A DNA stretch of 14,827 bases from Legionellales bacterium. Its GTDB lineage: Bacteria > Pseudomonadota > Gammaproteobacteria > Berkiellales > Berkiellaceae. The translations under genes were made by a program, and so were the position numbers. The stretch lies in assembly GCA_023266435.1 (NCBI GenBank), contig JAHFQF010000038.1, forward strand, positions 1-14,827, read 5' to 3'. Under the pieces are notes generated by a model that was not told the origin of the DNA, ran no database searches, and saw nothing but the letters and a program-made list of their open reading frames with translations. Of this stretch, positions 6,441 through 14,716 are shown in pieces (the first letter of the stretch is position 1; every line of letters starts with the position of its first letter).

Positions 6441-8148
6441 AAAATTATTCATGATCTTTATGTTTGTAACGCTCCTTTTGGGCTGTGTTGGGCAAAAAGC
6501 AAAAGATCCAGTCACAGTTTCGATTATGCAAGATGAGTTTAAGGAGGGAATTGAGGCAGCCAAACAATTTGAAAAACCTGCCGCTGGAGCAGATGCAGCC
6601 ATCAATGATGCAATGATGACTCCTGATATGGGGGATGTGGGCGCTTCTGAAGCTGCAGAGAAGCGGTATCAACGTTTTGATTTGACAGTGGATGACGTGC
6701 CTGCAAAAGCATTTTTTATGGGCTTAGTAGAAGACACGCCTTATAACATGATTATTCATCCAGGCGTTGATGGTACAATCAGTTTAAATTTGAAAAATGT
6801 CACTATTGATGAAGTTTTAAAAGTTGTTAGAAACATTTATGGATATGAGTATAAAGTCAGTGAGATCGGCTATGAGATCTTGCCGGTTGCCGTACAAACA
6901 AAAATTTATAAATTGGATTATTTGTTTATGACCCGATCAGGCAGTTCTAGCTTGGAGGTCAGCTCCGGTGGACTGTCCGGTGAATCCGGTGGTGGATCTA
7001 CCAGCTCAAGTCAAGTCAGCACTACAGTGAATCAAAACATTTGGGATGAAGTCACGAATATTCTTTCTGGATTTATTGGTAAAGATCAGGGGCAAGAAAT
7101 TTCTGTTAGCGCACAATCAGGTGTGATTGTTGTGAAAGCCATGCCAGATGAGCACCGGCGTATTGAGGAATTTTTAGACGCGATACAGCGCTCATTAAAT
7201 CGACAAGTCATTTTAGAGGCCAAAATATTAGAAGTGAGGTTAAACGATACTTTTCAACAGGGTATCAACTGGGCAAGTATTGCTGGACGCCTGAAAACGT
7301 CTCAATTAGGCGGTGGAACCACATTAAGTGGTAACGGGATTAATACAGAAACCAGTGCTTCTGGTATTGCGGGCAACATAGCCGACATGAAGCCAGTGAC
7401 AGGGGGAGACTTTGTAACGACCACAGAAAAGGCATTTGGTGGAATTTTTGCGGCAACCTTCCGTACTTCAGACTTTGCTGCTTTAATTGAGCTATTAAGT
7501 GCGCAAGGAAATGTACAAGTCTTGTCTAGCCCACGTGTGTCTGCGCTCAATAACCAAAAGGCTATTATCAAAGTGGGGCAAGACGAATATTTTGTGACGA
7601 ACGTCTCGAGCTCATCCAGCGGCACGTCTTCCTCTACTTCTTCAGATGTAAGTTTACAGCCATTTTTCTCAGGCATTGCTTTAGACGTAACCCCATTTAT
7701 TGGCGACAGTGATTATGTGACTTTACATGTACACCCCTCGATTACTACGGTAGATGAGGTCGTTAAACAGATTGTTGTAGATGACAAAGATCAAACATTA
7801 CCTTTAGCAAGAAGCACGGTACGCGAGTCTGACAGCGTGATTCGCGCTAAGAGCGGGCAATTGATTATTATTGGAGGTCTCATGAAACACGAAACAACTG
7901 AGATTTCTACTAGTATTCCCTTTGTGGACAAGCTACCATTAATCGGCAATTTATTTAGGCAGAAAAAGCAAGATAAAATCAAGAGTGAATTAGTTATCTT
8001 GATTAGACCTGTGGTTCTGTCCGAATTAAATTGGAAAGCCGTGTTAGAGGAAACTGATCAACGCTTTAAATCGTTAGACAGAGGATTTTATACCGGACCA
8101 AAACATGAATTTTTTGGTAGTGAAAGAGAAACCCAAGTCACACCTTAG
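6433..8148 (+). CDS. mshL: MSHA pilus secretin MshL
   Basis: A 571-residue outer-membrane secretin, through which the pilus leaves the cell. The N-terminus is a lipoprotein signal with lipobox L-L-G-C (Cys18), so the subunit can be lipid-anchored without a separate pilotin. Residues about 75-145 form an STN-like N-domain (RFDLTVDDVPAKAFFMGLVE and VDGTISLNLKNVTIDEVL). A Ser/Gly-rich linker at about 170-195 and a second N-domain at about 200-260 (QNIWDEVTNILSGFIG, SGVIVVKAMPDEHRRIEEFL) follow. The secretin domain occupies about 335-550: VQVLSSPRVSALNNQKAIIKVG, then VTLHVHPSI, LIIIGGLM and the C-terminal PLIGNLFRQKK...LVILIRPVVL. A run of Ser and Thr interrupts the secretin near 390-405. Start ATG 6433 has GGAG 6 nt upstream; a TTG at 6421 in the same frame is not needed. 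Overlaps mshK by 8 nt. Confidence 0.96.
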   Translation: MNKKLFMIFMFVTLLLGCVGQKAKDPVTVSIMQDEFKEGIEAAKQFEKPAAGADAAINDAMMTPDMGDVGASEAAEKRYQRFDLTVDDVPAKAFFMGLVEDTPYNMIIHPGVDGTISLNLKNVTIDEVLKVVRNIYGYEYKVSEIGYEILPVAVQTKIYKLDYLFMTRSGSSSLEVSSGGLSGESGGGSTSSSQVSTTVNQNIWDEVTNILSGFIGKDQGQEISVSAQSGVIVVKAMPDEHRRIEEFLDAIQRSLNRQVILEAKILEVRLNDTFQQGINWASIAGRLKTSQLGGGTTLSGNGINTETSASGIAGNIADMKPVTGGDFVTTTEKAFGGIFAATFRTSDFAALIELLSAQGNVQVLSSPRVSALNNQKAIIKVGQDEYFVTNVSSSSSGTSSSTSSDVSLQPFFSGIALDVTPFIGDSDYVTLHVHPSITTVDEVVKQIVVDDKDQTLPLARSTVRESDSVIRAKSGQLIIIGGLMKHETTEISTSIPFVDKLPLIGNLFRQKKQDKIKSELVILIRPVVLSELNWKAVLEETDQRFKSLDRGFYTGPKHEFFGSERETQVTP

Positions 8149-8162
8149 AGGAAATGATTGCT

Positions 8163-9083
8163 ATGTATGCAGATTATTTTGGTTTAAATGAAGAACCTTT
8201 TCAACTACAAGTTGATGAGAAATTTTTCTTAAATGCAAACAATTTTAGTGAGGCGCGCAGTTTGTTATATCTGGGAATTTCTGAAGCGGACTGTTTTTTG
8301 AAAATTACTGGAGAAGTAGGGACTGGAAAAACTTTTTTATGTCATAAGTTGCGAAGTACATTAGGTTCACATTTTTTCTCACTGTATGTGAATTGCCCTT
8401 GTTCAGATGAAATGGAACTGTTCTTTCATCTGGCTAAACTTCTGAAAATCAGAACAAAGCGAACGGATACTAAATTTAAACTCATGGACATCATTTTTGA
8501 AAAATTAAAGTCTATCAAACAAGAAAATAAAAAAATTGTTTTATTAATTGATGAAGCACAGGCAATGGATGAAGCCGCATTAGAAGCTTTAAGATTATTA
8601 AATTATCGAGACAGTCAACTGGGTGCACTGTTTCATGTTGTTTTATTTGGTCAAACAGAGCTAGATTGGAAATTAGCGCATCCGCTATTACGAGCCTTGT
8701 CGCAACGTATTTTATTTTCTCTAGAATTACGACCAATGAGTTTTTCAGTCCTCAAAAAGTATGTCAACCATCGATTGAGTGTAGCAGGGTATCAGGGTGA
8801 GCCATTGTTAACTCCACCAGCCCTATGGGCTTTATTTTATGCAACCAAAGGTGTTCCACGATTGATTAATGTGGTGTGTCATAAAGCCCTTCTCATGGCC
8901 TATCGTGATCAGAAGAAAAAGGTTGCTTTAAAACACATGGTGCAAGCAGTAAGAAATACACAGAGTGTGGCTGTTTCTTCGGTTCGGCCGATTTTAGGCG
9001 CACAAGTTTTCACTCACATTGCATTAGTTGCCAGCAGTATTTTAGGAGTCACTTTGTTAGGATTGATGTTTAAATTTATCTAA
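8163..9083 (+). CDS. mshM: MSHA biogenesis AAA ATPase MshM (ExeA-like)
   Basis: A 306-residue ATPase of the ExeA/GspA family; in MSHA systems MshM is thought to help place or assemble the secretin, as ExeA does for ExeD. The N-terminus MYADYFGLNEEPFQLQVD is the family hallmark (short aromatic start, then F-G-L-x-x-x-P-F). Walker A GEVGTGKT is at 50-57, Walker B LLIDEAQ at 127-133, a sensor-like LFGQTEL at 161-167, an R-I-x-F-S-L-E-L-R-P-M stretch near 182-192, and GVPRLINVVC at 230-239. A C-terminal membrane helix lies at about 286-303 with almost nothing beyond it, so the ExeA-type peptidoglycan-binding tail is missing, as in MshM. An ATG at 8154 would add three residues but is only 2 nt from the AGAGG; I prefer 8163 by family start, with a rather long spacing of 11 nt. 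Confidence 0.92.
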   Translation: MYADYFGLNEEPFQLQVDEKFFLNANNFSEARSLLYLGISEADCFLKITGEVGTGKTFLCHKLRSTLGSHFFSLYVNCPCSDEMELFFHLAKLLKIRTKRTDTKFKLMDIIFEKLKSIKQENKKIVLLIDEAQAMDEAALEALRLLNYRDSQLGALFHVVLFGQTELDWKLAHPLLRALSQRILFSLELRPMSFSVLKKYVNHRLSVAGYQGEPLLTPPALWALFYATKGVPRLINVVCHKALLMAYRDQKKKVALKHMVQAVRNTQSVAVSSVRPILGAQVFTHIALVASSILGVTLLGLMFKFI

Positions 9084-9092
9084 GGAAACCGT

Positions 9093-10421
9093 ATGATTCA
9101 GTACAAAAAAAGATGGTTTGATGGGGGCGCAGCAGCTCTTTTTTTGTGTATGAGTGCTTGGGCTATTCAGTGGGCACCATTAAATGTTGCTTGGTCTGAT
9201 AAGCAAGAGGTAATCCAATTTGATTTTTCAAGCATGTTTCAATCTGAATTCAGCAAGCCTTTTTTGACGTATCTAATCGATCCGGTGGAAGCGCAACCTC
9301 AAGCCACACAAACACTTGATTTGCCTAAAATACAACAGTCTATGATTGAAAATGAGCGGTTGCAGGCCAATACTGTCTTGGATGTGGCATCCGGTTTTTT
9401 TAGATTGAATGAAAAAGCATTGTTGTTGCAATGGATGCATCATGCAGTTGGCTCACAGTTAAAAAATCTATTAGCAGATCCTGAACCTTTAGCTGATTCT
9501 TTCCAATATCAAGCGGGGTCCCAAAGTTATATGTTTGGTCAGAAAGCATCTGCTAGAAAAAGCGTCTCCATTAAAGAGCCAAATCTAAATGCCACCAGCA
9601 ATGAAGATGTTTTAAAAAGACATCAGCTCTTGGCAGAGAAAAATCCAAATCAAACCAATATTTTTTCTAAAGAAGTTTTTAATCTTCTGAAACAGGCTCA
9701 ATTTGCAGAAAGTCAAAAGCAAATAGAGTCTTCCTCAGAGCAGGCAGCAGATCAATCGATAGAGCAGAACGTGCATGCTTTTGAAAGCAATGCACAACTA
9801 ACTATTTTAAATAAAAACAAACCAGAAAAGAAAAGAATATTGCATGATGAGAATCTGGAAAGAGTGAAAGCACTGATGAATGATAGACAGCTTTCACTTG
9901 CAACGACTCAACTACAAATGTATGTAAATCAGTATCCTGCGGTTTCTGGCTATCGAGTTTTATTAGGGGAAATTTATTTAAAAAACAAACAATATACGTC
10001 TTTAAAAAATCTTATTTTGAGTGATGCCGAAAATCAAGAAAACCCCCGAGAGCTGATGGAGTTGTTAGCGCGGGCTTATATTGATCAGCATAATTATGAT
10101 GAAGCACTTGCTTTGTTGAATCAATATAACGACAACATTGAAAAAGCTCCAACAACGCATGGTTTAATTGCAAATATTTATCAGCGCATGCAGGTTTACG
10201 ATAAAGCAGCCACTATTTATTCGCAGTTAGTACAATATTTTCCACAAGCTGGTAAGTGGTGGTTAGGTTTGGCCATTTCCCTAGAAGGGCAGCGTCGCAA
10301 TCCAGAGGCATTAGGCGCTTATCAAAAGGCACTCAATGACGACAGGCTCCAACTCGGATTAAAGAGTTATGCAAAAGAAAGAGTGGATTATTTAACGCAG
10401 AAAGTGAAAAAAGACAGCTAA
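9093..10421 (+). CDS. mshN: MSHA biogenesis TPR protein MshN
   Basis: A 442-residue inner-membrane-anchored tetratricopeptide protein in the position and topology of MshN. A membrane helix lies at about 11-29 after a basic start (MIQYKKRWFD). Residues 30-250 are poorly conserved, polar and mostly low-complexity, rich in Gln, Ser and Asn. Residues about 255-435 hold TPR-like helical pairs, for example ARAYIDQHNYDEALALLNQY, IYQRMQVYDKAATIYSQLV and ISLEGQRRNPEALGAYQKAL. MshN belongs to the MSHA assembly platform, and its exact role is unsettled; TPR domains of this kind usually bind partner proteins in the periplasm. The ribosome binding site AAGGA is well placed. It starts 9 nt after mshM and ends 1 nt before mshE. 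The identity rests on TPR content, topology and operon order. Confidence 0.82.
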   Translation: MIQYKKRWFDGGAAALFLCMSAWAIQWAPLNVAWSDKQEVIQFDFSSMFQSEFSKPFLTYLIDPVEAQPQATQTLDLPKIQQSMIENERLQANTVLDVASGFFRLNEKALLLQWMHHAVGSQLKNLLADPEPLADSFQYQAGSQSYMFGQKASARKSVSIKEPNLNATSNEDVLKRHQLLAEKNPNQTNIFSKEVFNLLKQAQFAESQKQIESSSEQAADQSIEQNVHAFESNAQLTILNKNKPEKKRILHDENLERVKALMNDRQLSLATTQLQMYVNQYPAVSGYRVLLGEIYLKNKQYTSLKNLILSDAENQENPRELMELLARAYIDQHNYDEALALLNQYNDNIEKAPTTHGLIANIYQRMQVYDKAATIYSQLVQYFPQAGKWWLGLAISLEGQRRNPEALGAYQKALNDDRLQLGLKSYAKERVDYLTQKVKKDS

Positions 10422-10422
10422 T

Positions 10423-12141
10423 ATGACACTGAAAAAAATTCGCTTAGGTGATTTGTTAGTAGAAACTAAGCTCATCACTGAAGAGCAGCTACAAAATGCA
10501 TTGAAAGAGCAGAAAGAGCAGGGTAGTCGCTTGGGCTCTACCTTGATCGAGTTAGGTTACATTGACGAGGATACTTTGCTGAATACTTTGGCAAGACAGC
10601 TTCATGTGCCTTTTGTAGAATTGAAAAATTTTAAGTTAAAACCTGAAGTGATACAAGTGCTTCCTGAAACATTAGCTCGCCGATTCAAAGCCATTCCCTT
10701 AGATAAACTAGGTGACGGATATTTGGTTGCAATGGCCGATCCTACTGATTTATTTGCGTATGACGAAATTGCGCGACAATTAAAAGGCTCCATTCGTGTG
10801 GCGGTCGTCAAAGAACGTGAGCTGGTAAATGCTATTGATAAAATATATCGTCGCACAGGAGACATCAACTCTCTTGCAAATGAATTGGCTGACACCATCA
10901 GTTTTGACAGCTCTGAAGAACAACAAGATGATGTTAAAAAAGCGCAAGAAGATGAAGACGCTGCTCCAGTTATTAAGCTACTGGAGTCCATTTTTGAAGA
11001 TGCCGTACAAGTCGGTGCTTCAGACATTCATATTGAACCGGACAAAGATGTGTTGCGTATTCGTTTGAGAGTAGACGGGGTATTACAAGAGCAGATCATG
11101 CAGAAAAAGTCCATCGTAGCCGCACTGGTTTTACGTGTAAAGCTGATGTCTAAATTGAATATTTCTGAAAAGAGATTGCCACAAGATGGCCGATTCAGTA
11201 TGAAAATTAAAAATAGAGCCTTTGACATGCGGGTTTCCACCATGCCAGTGCAATATGGCGAATCCGTTGTAATGCGCTTACTTGATCAATCAAAAGGATT
11301 GATGAAACTTAGTCAAATAGAGATGCAAGCAAAAATCAAAGCGCGCATGTTATATCATTTGAACAGACCGCACGGAGTAATACTCATTACAGGGCCTACA
11401 GGGAGTGGTAAATCTACTACCCTATACGGTGGTCTCAGTGAGCTGAATACCAGTGAAAGAAAAATCATTACTGTAGAAGATCCGGTAGAGTATACCATTG
11501 AGCGAGTTTCTCAAGTACAGGTGCTTTCAAAGATTGGGTTAGACTTTGCAACAGTTTTGCGCTCATGCTTACGTCAAGATCCGGATGTTTTGATGGTTGG
11601 GGAAATTCGAGATGAAGAAACCGCTGCCATTGCATTGCGCGCTGCATTGACAGGGCACTTGGTGCTTTCCACTTTACACACAAACGACGCAATCAGTGCG
11701 CCAACTCGCCTTATCAACATGGGCGTAGAGCCTTATTTAGCGGCCAGTGCGATTCGCATGGTATTGGCACAACGATTAGTTCGCATGGTTTGTGTGGATT
11801 GCAAAGAGGATTATGTCCCCTCGCCACAGGAACAGATCTGGTTAAAAGCATTATACGGTAAAGATGTGGGTGAGCTGGTTTTTAAGCAAGGTAGAGGTTG
11901 TAATCATTGTAATGGAACAGGATATAAAGGTCGCGTTGGGGTACATGAATTATTTGAAATGAATCAAGAGTCAGCAGAGGCGCTGCGCAGCGGAGATAAT
12001 CAAAAGTTTATTACTGTTGCCAAACAAGATCCCAATTATATCTCATTGCCACAGTGTGCTTTGCAATATGCGATAGAAGGAAGAACGAGTGTCCAAGAGG
12101 TCTTTGGATTAATTGCTGAATTAGAAGATCAAGAAGCGTAG
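10423..12141 (+). CDS. mshE: Pilus extension ATPase MshE with c-di-GMP-binding MshEN domain
   Basis: A 572-residue hexameric cytoplasmic ATPase of the GspE/PilB family that drives pilin polymerisation through MshG. Residues 7-30 and 36-59 are two tandem 24-residue MshEN motifs (RLG...L..Q), separated by the usual 5 residues; in Vibrio MshE this domain binds c-di-GMP and switches the motor on. In the first motif the conserved Gly at position 10 is Lys16; the second keeps its Gly. The catalytic half has the Asp box SDIHIEP (200-206), Walker A GPTGSGKST (324-332), Walker B VLMVGEIRDEE (389-399), the His box GHLVLSTLHTND (411-422) and the zinc-binding cysteines 457, 460, 493 and 496 (C-x2-C twice). 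It starts 1 nt after mshN with no clear Shine-Dalgarno, suggesting coupled translation. All key catalytic residues are intact. Confidence 0.97.
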   Translation: MTLKKIRLGDLLVETKLITEEQLQNALKEQKEQGSRLGSTLIELGYIDEDTLLNTLARQLHVPFVELKNFKLKPEVIQVLPETLARRFKAIPLDKLGDGYLVAMADPTDLFAYDEIARQLKGSIRVAVVKERELVNAIDKIYRRTGDINSLANELADTISFDSSEEQQDDVKKAQEDEDAAPVIKLLESIFEDAVQVGASDIHIEPDKDVLRIRLRVDGVLQEQIMQKKSIVAALVLRVKLMSKLNISEKRLPQDGRFSMKIKNRAFDMRVSTMPVQYGESVVMRLLDQSKGLMKLSQIEMQAKIKARMLYHLNRPHGVILITGPTGSGKSTTLYGGLSELNTSERKIITVEDPVEYTIERVSQVQVLSKIGLDFATVLRSCLRQDPDVLMVGEIRDEETAAIALRAALTGHLVLSTLHTNDAISAPTRLINMGVEPYLAASAIRMVLAQRLVRMVCVDCKEDYVPSPQEQIWLKALYGKDVGELVFKQGRGCNHCNGTGYKGRVGVHELFEMNQESAEALRSGDNQKFITVAKQDPNYISLPQCALQYAIEGRTSVQEVFGLIAELEDQEA

Positions 12142-12151
12142 AGAGGCCAGG

Positions 12152-13384
12152 ATGCCAAAGTATCAATATCGTGCAAAAAATGCGCAAGGAAAGCTGGTCA
12201 CTGGTCAGATGGAAGCAGTGAGTGAGGCGCAGGCTGCTTCGCAATTAGCTAAAAATGGTCTATCTCCCTTGATGGTGCAGGTGGCGGGCAAAGAGCTCAC
12301 CACGCAAGAAATGCTTGCGGGTGCGTTTGGTATAGGGAAGCCTTCGCTGCAAGATTTGGCTATCTTTTCACAACAGATGCACACGCTGATTAAAGCTGGT
12401 GTGCCGATTATCAAAAGTATTCGCGTGGTGAGTGAGACCACACGTTCAAAGGGATTAAAAGCGGCATTAGAAGCAGTCGTCGTGTCACTAGAGGGGGGGC
12501 AAAATCTGTCTGCTGGTATGCAAGATCACCCTTTGGTGTTCCCGCCTATCGTCGTCTCCTTGGTCAATGTGGGTGAGAACACGGGCTCTCTCGATGAAGC
12601 TTTTTTACAAGTTGCGCATTATATGGAAACCGAAGGGGAAACCAAAAAGCGCATTAAAAGCGCCACACGGTATCCGATGTTTGTACTCATTACAATTTCT
12701 TTAGCGATTATTTTAATTAATATAGTTGTTGTTCCTTCTTTTAAAGGGTTTTTCTCAAAATTTGGTGCTGAGTTACCGCTGCCTACACGTATCCTGATGG
12801 GCATGTCTGATTTTATGTTGGCCTACTGGCCTTTTTTGATAGCGGGCATCGTGATCGGCATTGTTTGTTTTATGATCTATATCCGTAGTGATGCGGGTCG
12901 TTTAACTTGGGATAGGATCATCCTAAAATTTCCCATCATTGGTCCTATTTTGCGCAAAGCAGTCTTGGCACGCTTTTGTCGAGGATTTGCCATGACCATA
13001 AAAGCAGGGGTCCCCCTATTACAAGCTTTGGCGGTGATTTCCAATGCCATTGGTAACACCTATGTGACGCAGCGCGTTATGTTGATGCGTACTGGTTTAG
13101 AGCGTGGTGAGTCTTTAATGCATGTGGCGCATAACAGCAATTTATTCACTACCTTAGTCTTGCAAATGCTAGCCATCGGAGAAGAAACAGGCGAAGTAGA
13201 CAGTATGCTTGGTCAAGTGGCAGGGTACTATGAGGCCGAAGTAGATTATGACTTAAAAAGATTATCACAAAGTATAGAGCCTATTTTGATCATTATTGTT
13301 GCTGCGATGGTGCTGTTATTAGCCTTAGGCGTATTTCTACCTATGTGGGACATGTCCAGTGTTGCCTTAAAGAAAATGAAATAG
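12152..13384 (+). CDS. mshG: Inner-membrane platform protein MshG (PilC/GspF family)
   Basis: A 410-residue polytopic inner-membrane protein on which MshE acts to lift pilins out of the membrane. It begins YQYRAKNAQGKLVTGQMEA, the standard short N-terminal strand region of PilC/GspF proteins. Two T2SSF repeats follow at about 66-190 and 269-390. Each has the L-x-x-G-V-P-[IL]-[IL] motif (IKAGVPIIKSI at 80-90; IKAGVPLLQAL at 283-293), a G-E-N-T-G or G-E-E-T-G turn (141-145; 343-347) and a following long helix. Three membrane helices lie at about 174-196, 221-244 and 375-398, the standard PilC topology. AGAGG 5 nt upstream supports the ATG at 12152, 10 nt after mshE. In Vibrio mshF follows mshG, but here a pilin gene follows after 70 nt. 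Confidence 0.96.
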   Translation: MPKYQYRAKNAQGKLVTGQMEAVSEAQAASQLAKNGLSPLMVQVAGKELTTQEMLAGAFGIGKPSLQDLAIFSQQMHTLIKAGVPIIKSIRVVSETTRSKGLKAALEAVVVSLEGGQNLSAGMQDHPLVFPPIVVSLVNVGENTGSLDEAFLQVAHYMETEGETKKRIKSATRYPMFVLITISLAIILINIVVVPSFKGFFSKFGAELPLPTRILMGMSDFMLAYWPFLIAGIVIGIVCFMIYIRSDAGRLTWDRIILKFPIIGPILRKAVLARFCRGFAMTIKAGVPLLQALAVISNAIGNTYVTQRVMLMRTGLERGESLMHVAHNSNLFTTLVLQMLAIGEETGEVDSMLGQVAGYYEAEVDYDLKRLSQSIEPILIIIVAAMVLLLALGVFLPMWDMSSVALKKMK

Positions 13385-13444
13385 CCCCCATGTACTACTC
13401 ACTTTTTAAAACTTGAACTATCTTTAGGATAAGCATCATTAAAA

Positions 13445-13452
13445 GGGGTGAG
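13445..13452 (+). promoter_or_regulatory. Strong ribosome binding site of the first prepilin gene
   Basis: AAAAGGGGTGAG lies 6 nt (measured from GGGG) before the ATG at 13455. It is among the best-matched binding sites in the window, consistent with high output of a pilin. The rest of the 70-nt mshG-pilin gap is AT-rich, and I see no well-spaced -35/-10 pair in it. Confidence 0.6.
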
Positions 13453-13454
13453 CT

Positions 13455-13991
13455 ATGCGTAATGCGTTTACATTGATTGAATTGATTATCGTTATTGTGC
13501 TGTTGGGTATTTTATCAGCTGTTGCAATGCCGAAATACTTTGATTTAACAACCGATGCACATCGATCCAGTGCTAAAGCAGCCCAATCAGCGCTTTCTGT
13601 TGGGATTGACTTGATGCATTCCAAATACTTAATCTCCAAAGACAAACAAGGGATTGGTGTCGCTCCCTCGACAGGGACCTGGACAGATGATTACCCTGTA
13701 CCCGGTGACGCTGATGACTGCTTAATTTTATGGCAAGCAGCCATGAGCTCAAATACAACGGAGCCTGCAGATGGCAGTAACGCTGCTATCTTGGCAGAAG
13801 GCGGACCTGACTTTTATTATGTGTATGATAGTTCGCTTGGTTGCACCTACCATTATACGGGCACATTGGCTGTGGGTGATGCTATCTCTACTGGCACCTT
13901 TAGCGTGGTATATAAAGACAGTGGAAAAGTCACATTTAATGATGCTTCTACCGCCGAAGAAAACGCGGGTGATGAGGCTACTCCGGAATAA
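13455..13991 (+). CDS. Type IV prepilin, MshA/MshB-like (candidate major pilin)
   Basis: A 178-residue class III prepilin. The leader is only four residues, MRNA, and the mature protein would begin FTLIELIIVIVLLGILSAVA with Glu at mature position 5. The residue before the cut is Ala rather than the near-universal Gly. After the N-terminal helix, MPKYFDLTTDAHRSSAKAAQSALS has the P-[KR]-[FY]-x-[DN]-L-x-x-[DE]-A stretch seen in MshA and MshB. The globular domain holds two cysteines, Cys89 and Cys130, which probably form the C-terminal disulfide loop, and GCTYHYTG resembles the C-x-[YF]-x-Y element of MSHA pilins. The tail is acidic (DASTAEENAGDEATPE). It has the strongest ribosome binding site among the pilin genes, which favours it as the major pilin, but mshA and mshB cannot be told apart here. 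PilD, encoded elsewhere, would process it. Confidence 0.9.
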   Translation: MRNAFTLIELIIVIVLLGILSAVAMPKYFDLTTDAHRSSAKAAQSALSVGIDLMHSKYLISKDKQGIGVAPSTGTWTDDYPVPGDADDCLILWQAAMSSNTTEPADGSNAAILAEGGPDFYYVYDSSLGCTYHYTGTLAVGDAISTGTFSVVYKDSGKVTFNDASTAEENAGDEATPE

Positions 13992-14026
13992 TACTCTATA
14001 AAATAAAAGTGCATTGAAGACAGTGT

Positions 14027-14033
14027 AAGAGGA
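14027..14033 (+). promoter_or_regulatory. Ribosome binding site of the second prepilin gene
   Basis: AAGAGGA lies 8 nt before the ATG at 14042, a good match and spacing. The 50-nt gap between the two pilin genes also holds TCTATAAAATAAAAG, which is -10-like but has no convincing -35. Confidence 0.6.
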
Positions 14034-14041
14034 AATAGACA

Positions 14042-14641
14042 ATGAACCGTAAAGTGATGGGATTTTCTTTGATTGAGTTGGTGATAGTGATTTTATTAAT
14101 CGGGATCCTCTCTGCCATCGCAGTGCCTCGGCTTTTTCAAAGCACTTATAGAGCTTATGATGCTGCAGTTTCTCGATTTCAGGCAGAGCTAGTCTCTGCT
14201 TTGAATGTCATGTCTGCTGATTGGACTCTGTCTGGTGGTGTTAACAAACCAGATGAAATTATCGCTATGACCCCCATGGGTTTTCCTAAAGCCATCACTT
14301 TAGGTGCTGGAGCTAGCGCGGTAACCCATACAACCAGTACAGCGGCAGGTTGCATTGGTATTATGCAATATTTACTTGGCATGCCAAATGAATATTTTGT
14401 TGCTTCATCTACTACAGGTGCTGTATCACCCAAATCCAAACAAACGGGAGAAACAAATGCGCTGTGGCGAGCACATTCCTTTGTGGGCAAGAATGGCGCA
14501 GAAGGATGTGTGCTTTACTACATCAAAGGATTTGAGCCACAACGTGTTTGGGGTGGGGTGGTCTATGAACCTGCTCAACGTATCCCAGTGAGAATGATTG
14601 AATATGGTACAACTGATTTAGTGAATTTTACTAAACCCTAG
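14042..14641 (+). CDS. Type IV prepilin, MSHA family
   Basis: A 199-residue prepilin. The leader MNRKVMG is seven residues, with a canonical cut G-FSLIEL and Glu at mature position 5; the hydrophobic helix is LVIVILLIGILSAIAVP. The globular domain follows (RLFQSTYRAYDAAVSRFQAE), with cysteines at 104 and 156 that could form a disulfide. The final strands (CVLYYIKGF, VYEPAQRIPVRMIEYG) resemble the C-terminal sheet of MshA/MshB-type pilins. It is 50 nt downstream of the first pilin gene, and a strong terminator follows 28 nt after its stop. It could be the second major-like or initiating pilin (mshB role) or a paralogue from duplication. The two mature pilins are alike only in the N-terminal helix, so they are not recent copies. 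Confidence 0.9.
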   Translation: MNRKVMGFSLIELVIVILLIGILSAIAVPRLFQSTYRAYDAAVSRFQAELVSALNVMSADWTLSGGVNKPDEIIAMTPMGFPKAITLGAGASAVTHTTSTAAGCIGIMQYLLGMPNEYFVASSTTGAVSPKSKQTGETNALWRAHSFVGKNGAEGCVLYYIKGFEPQRVWGGVVYEPAQRIPVRMIEYGTTDLVNFTKP

Positions 14642-14668
14642 TGCCATTGTTTAAAACACCAACACCAT

Positions 14669-14700
14669 AGCATTCCTCTTATGAGGGATGCTTTTTCTTT
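14669..14700 (+). terminator. Strong intrinsic terminator between the second and third pilin genes
   Basis: A 10-bp stem AGCATTCCTC / GAGGGATGCT (one T-G wobble) with a TTAT loop is followed at once by TTTTT-CTTT. The polarity fits the plus-strand pilus transcript. This is the strongest terminator in the window. It lies inside the msh gene cluster, only 16 nt before the start codon of the next prepilin-like gene. Confidence 0.9.
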
Positions 14701-14716
14701 CAATGGGATGCCAGTA

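Noticed and set aside
7302..7676. A 124-codon antisense frame inside mshL
   Set aside because: Its Pro/Ser/Val-rich translation mirrors the secretin codons; no domain, signal or binding site.
10602..11027. A 141-codon antisense open frame inside mshE
   Set aside because: It lies wholly opposite a gene with intact catalytic motifs, has serine-rich composition typical of a complement-strand shadow, and no ribosome binding site.
13385..13454. Possible promoter in the mshG-pilin gap (TTGAAC at 13413, TAGGAT at 13425)
   Set aside because: The hexamers cannot be paired with a 16-18 nt spacer without putting the transcription start inside the ribosome binding site. No sigma54 GG-N10-GC element was seen either.
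13992..14041. TCTATAAAAT as a promoter of the second pilin gene
   Set aside because: A good AT-rich -10 look-alike, but no -35 at a usable distance; kept only as a remark under the ribosome binding site.
14179..14490. Antisense frame of 103 codons in the second pilin gene
   Set aside because: Shadow of a clear prepilin gene; no independent support.
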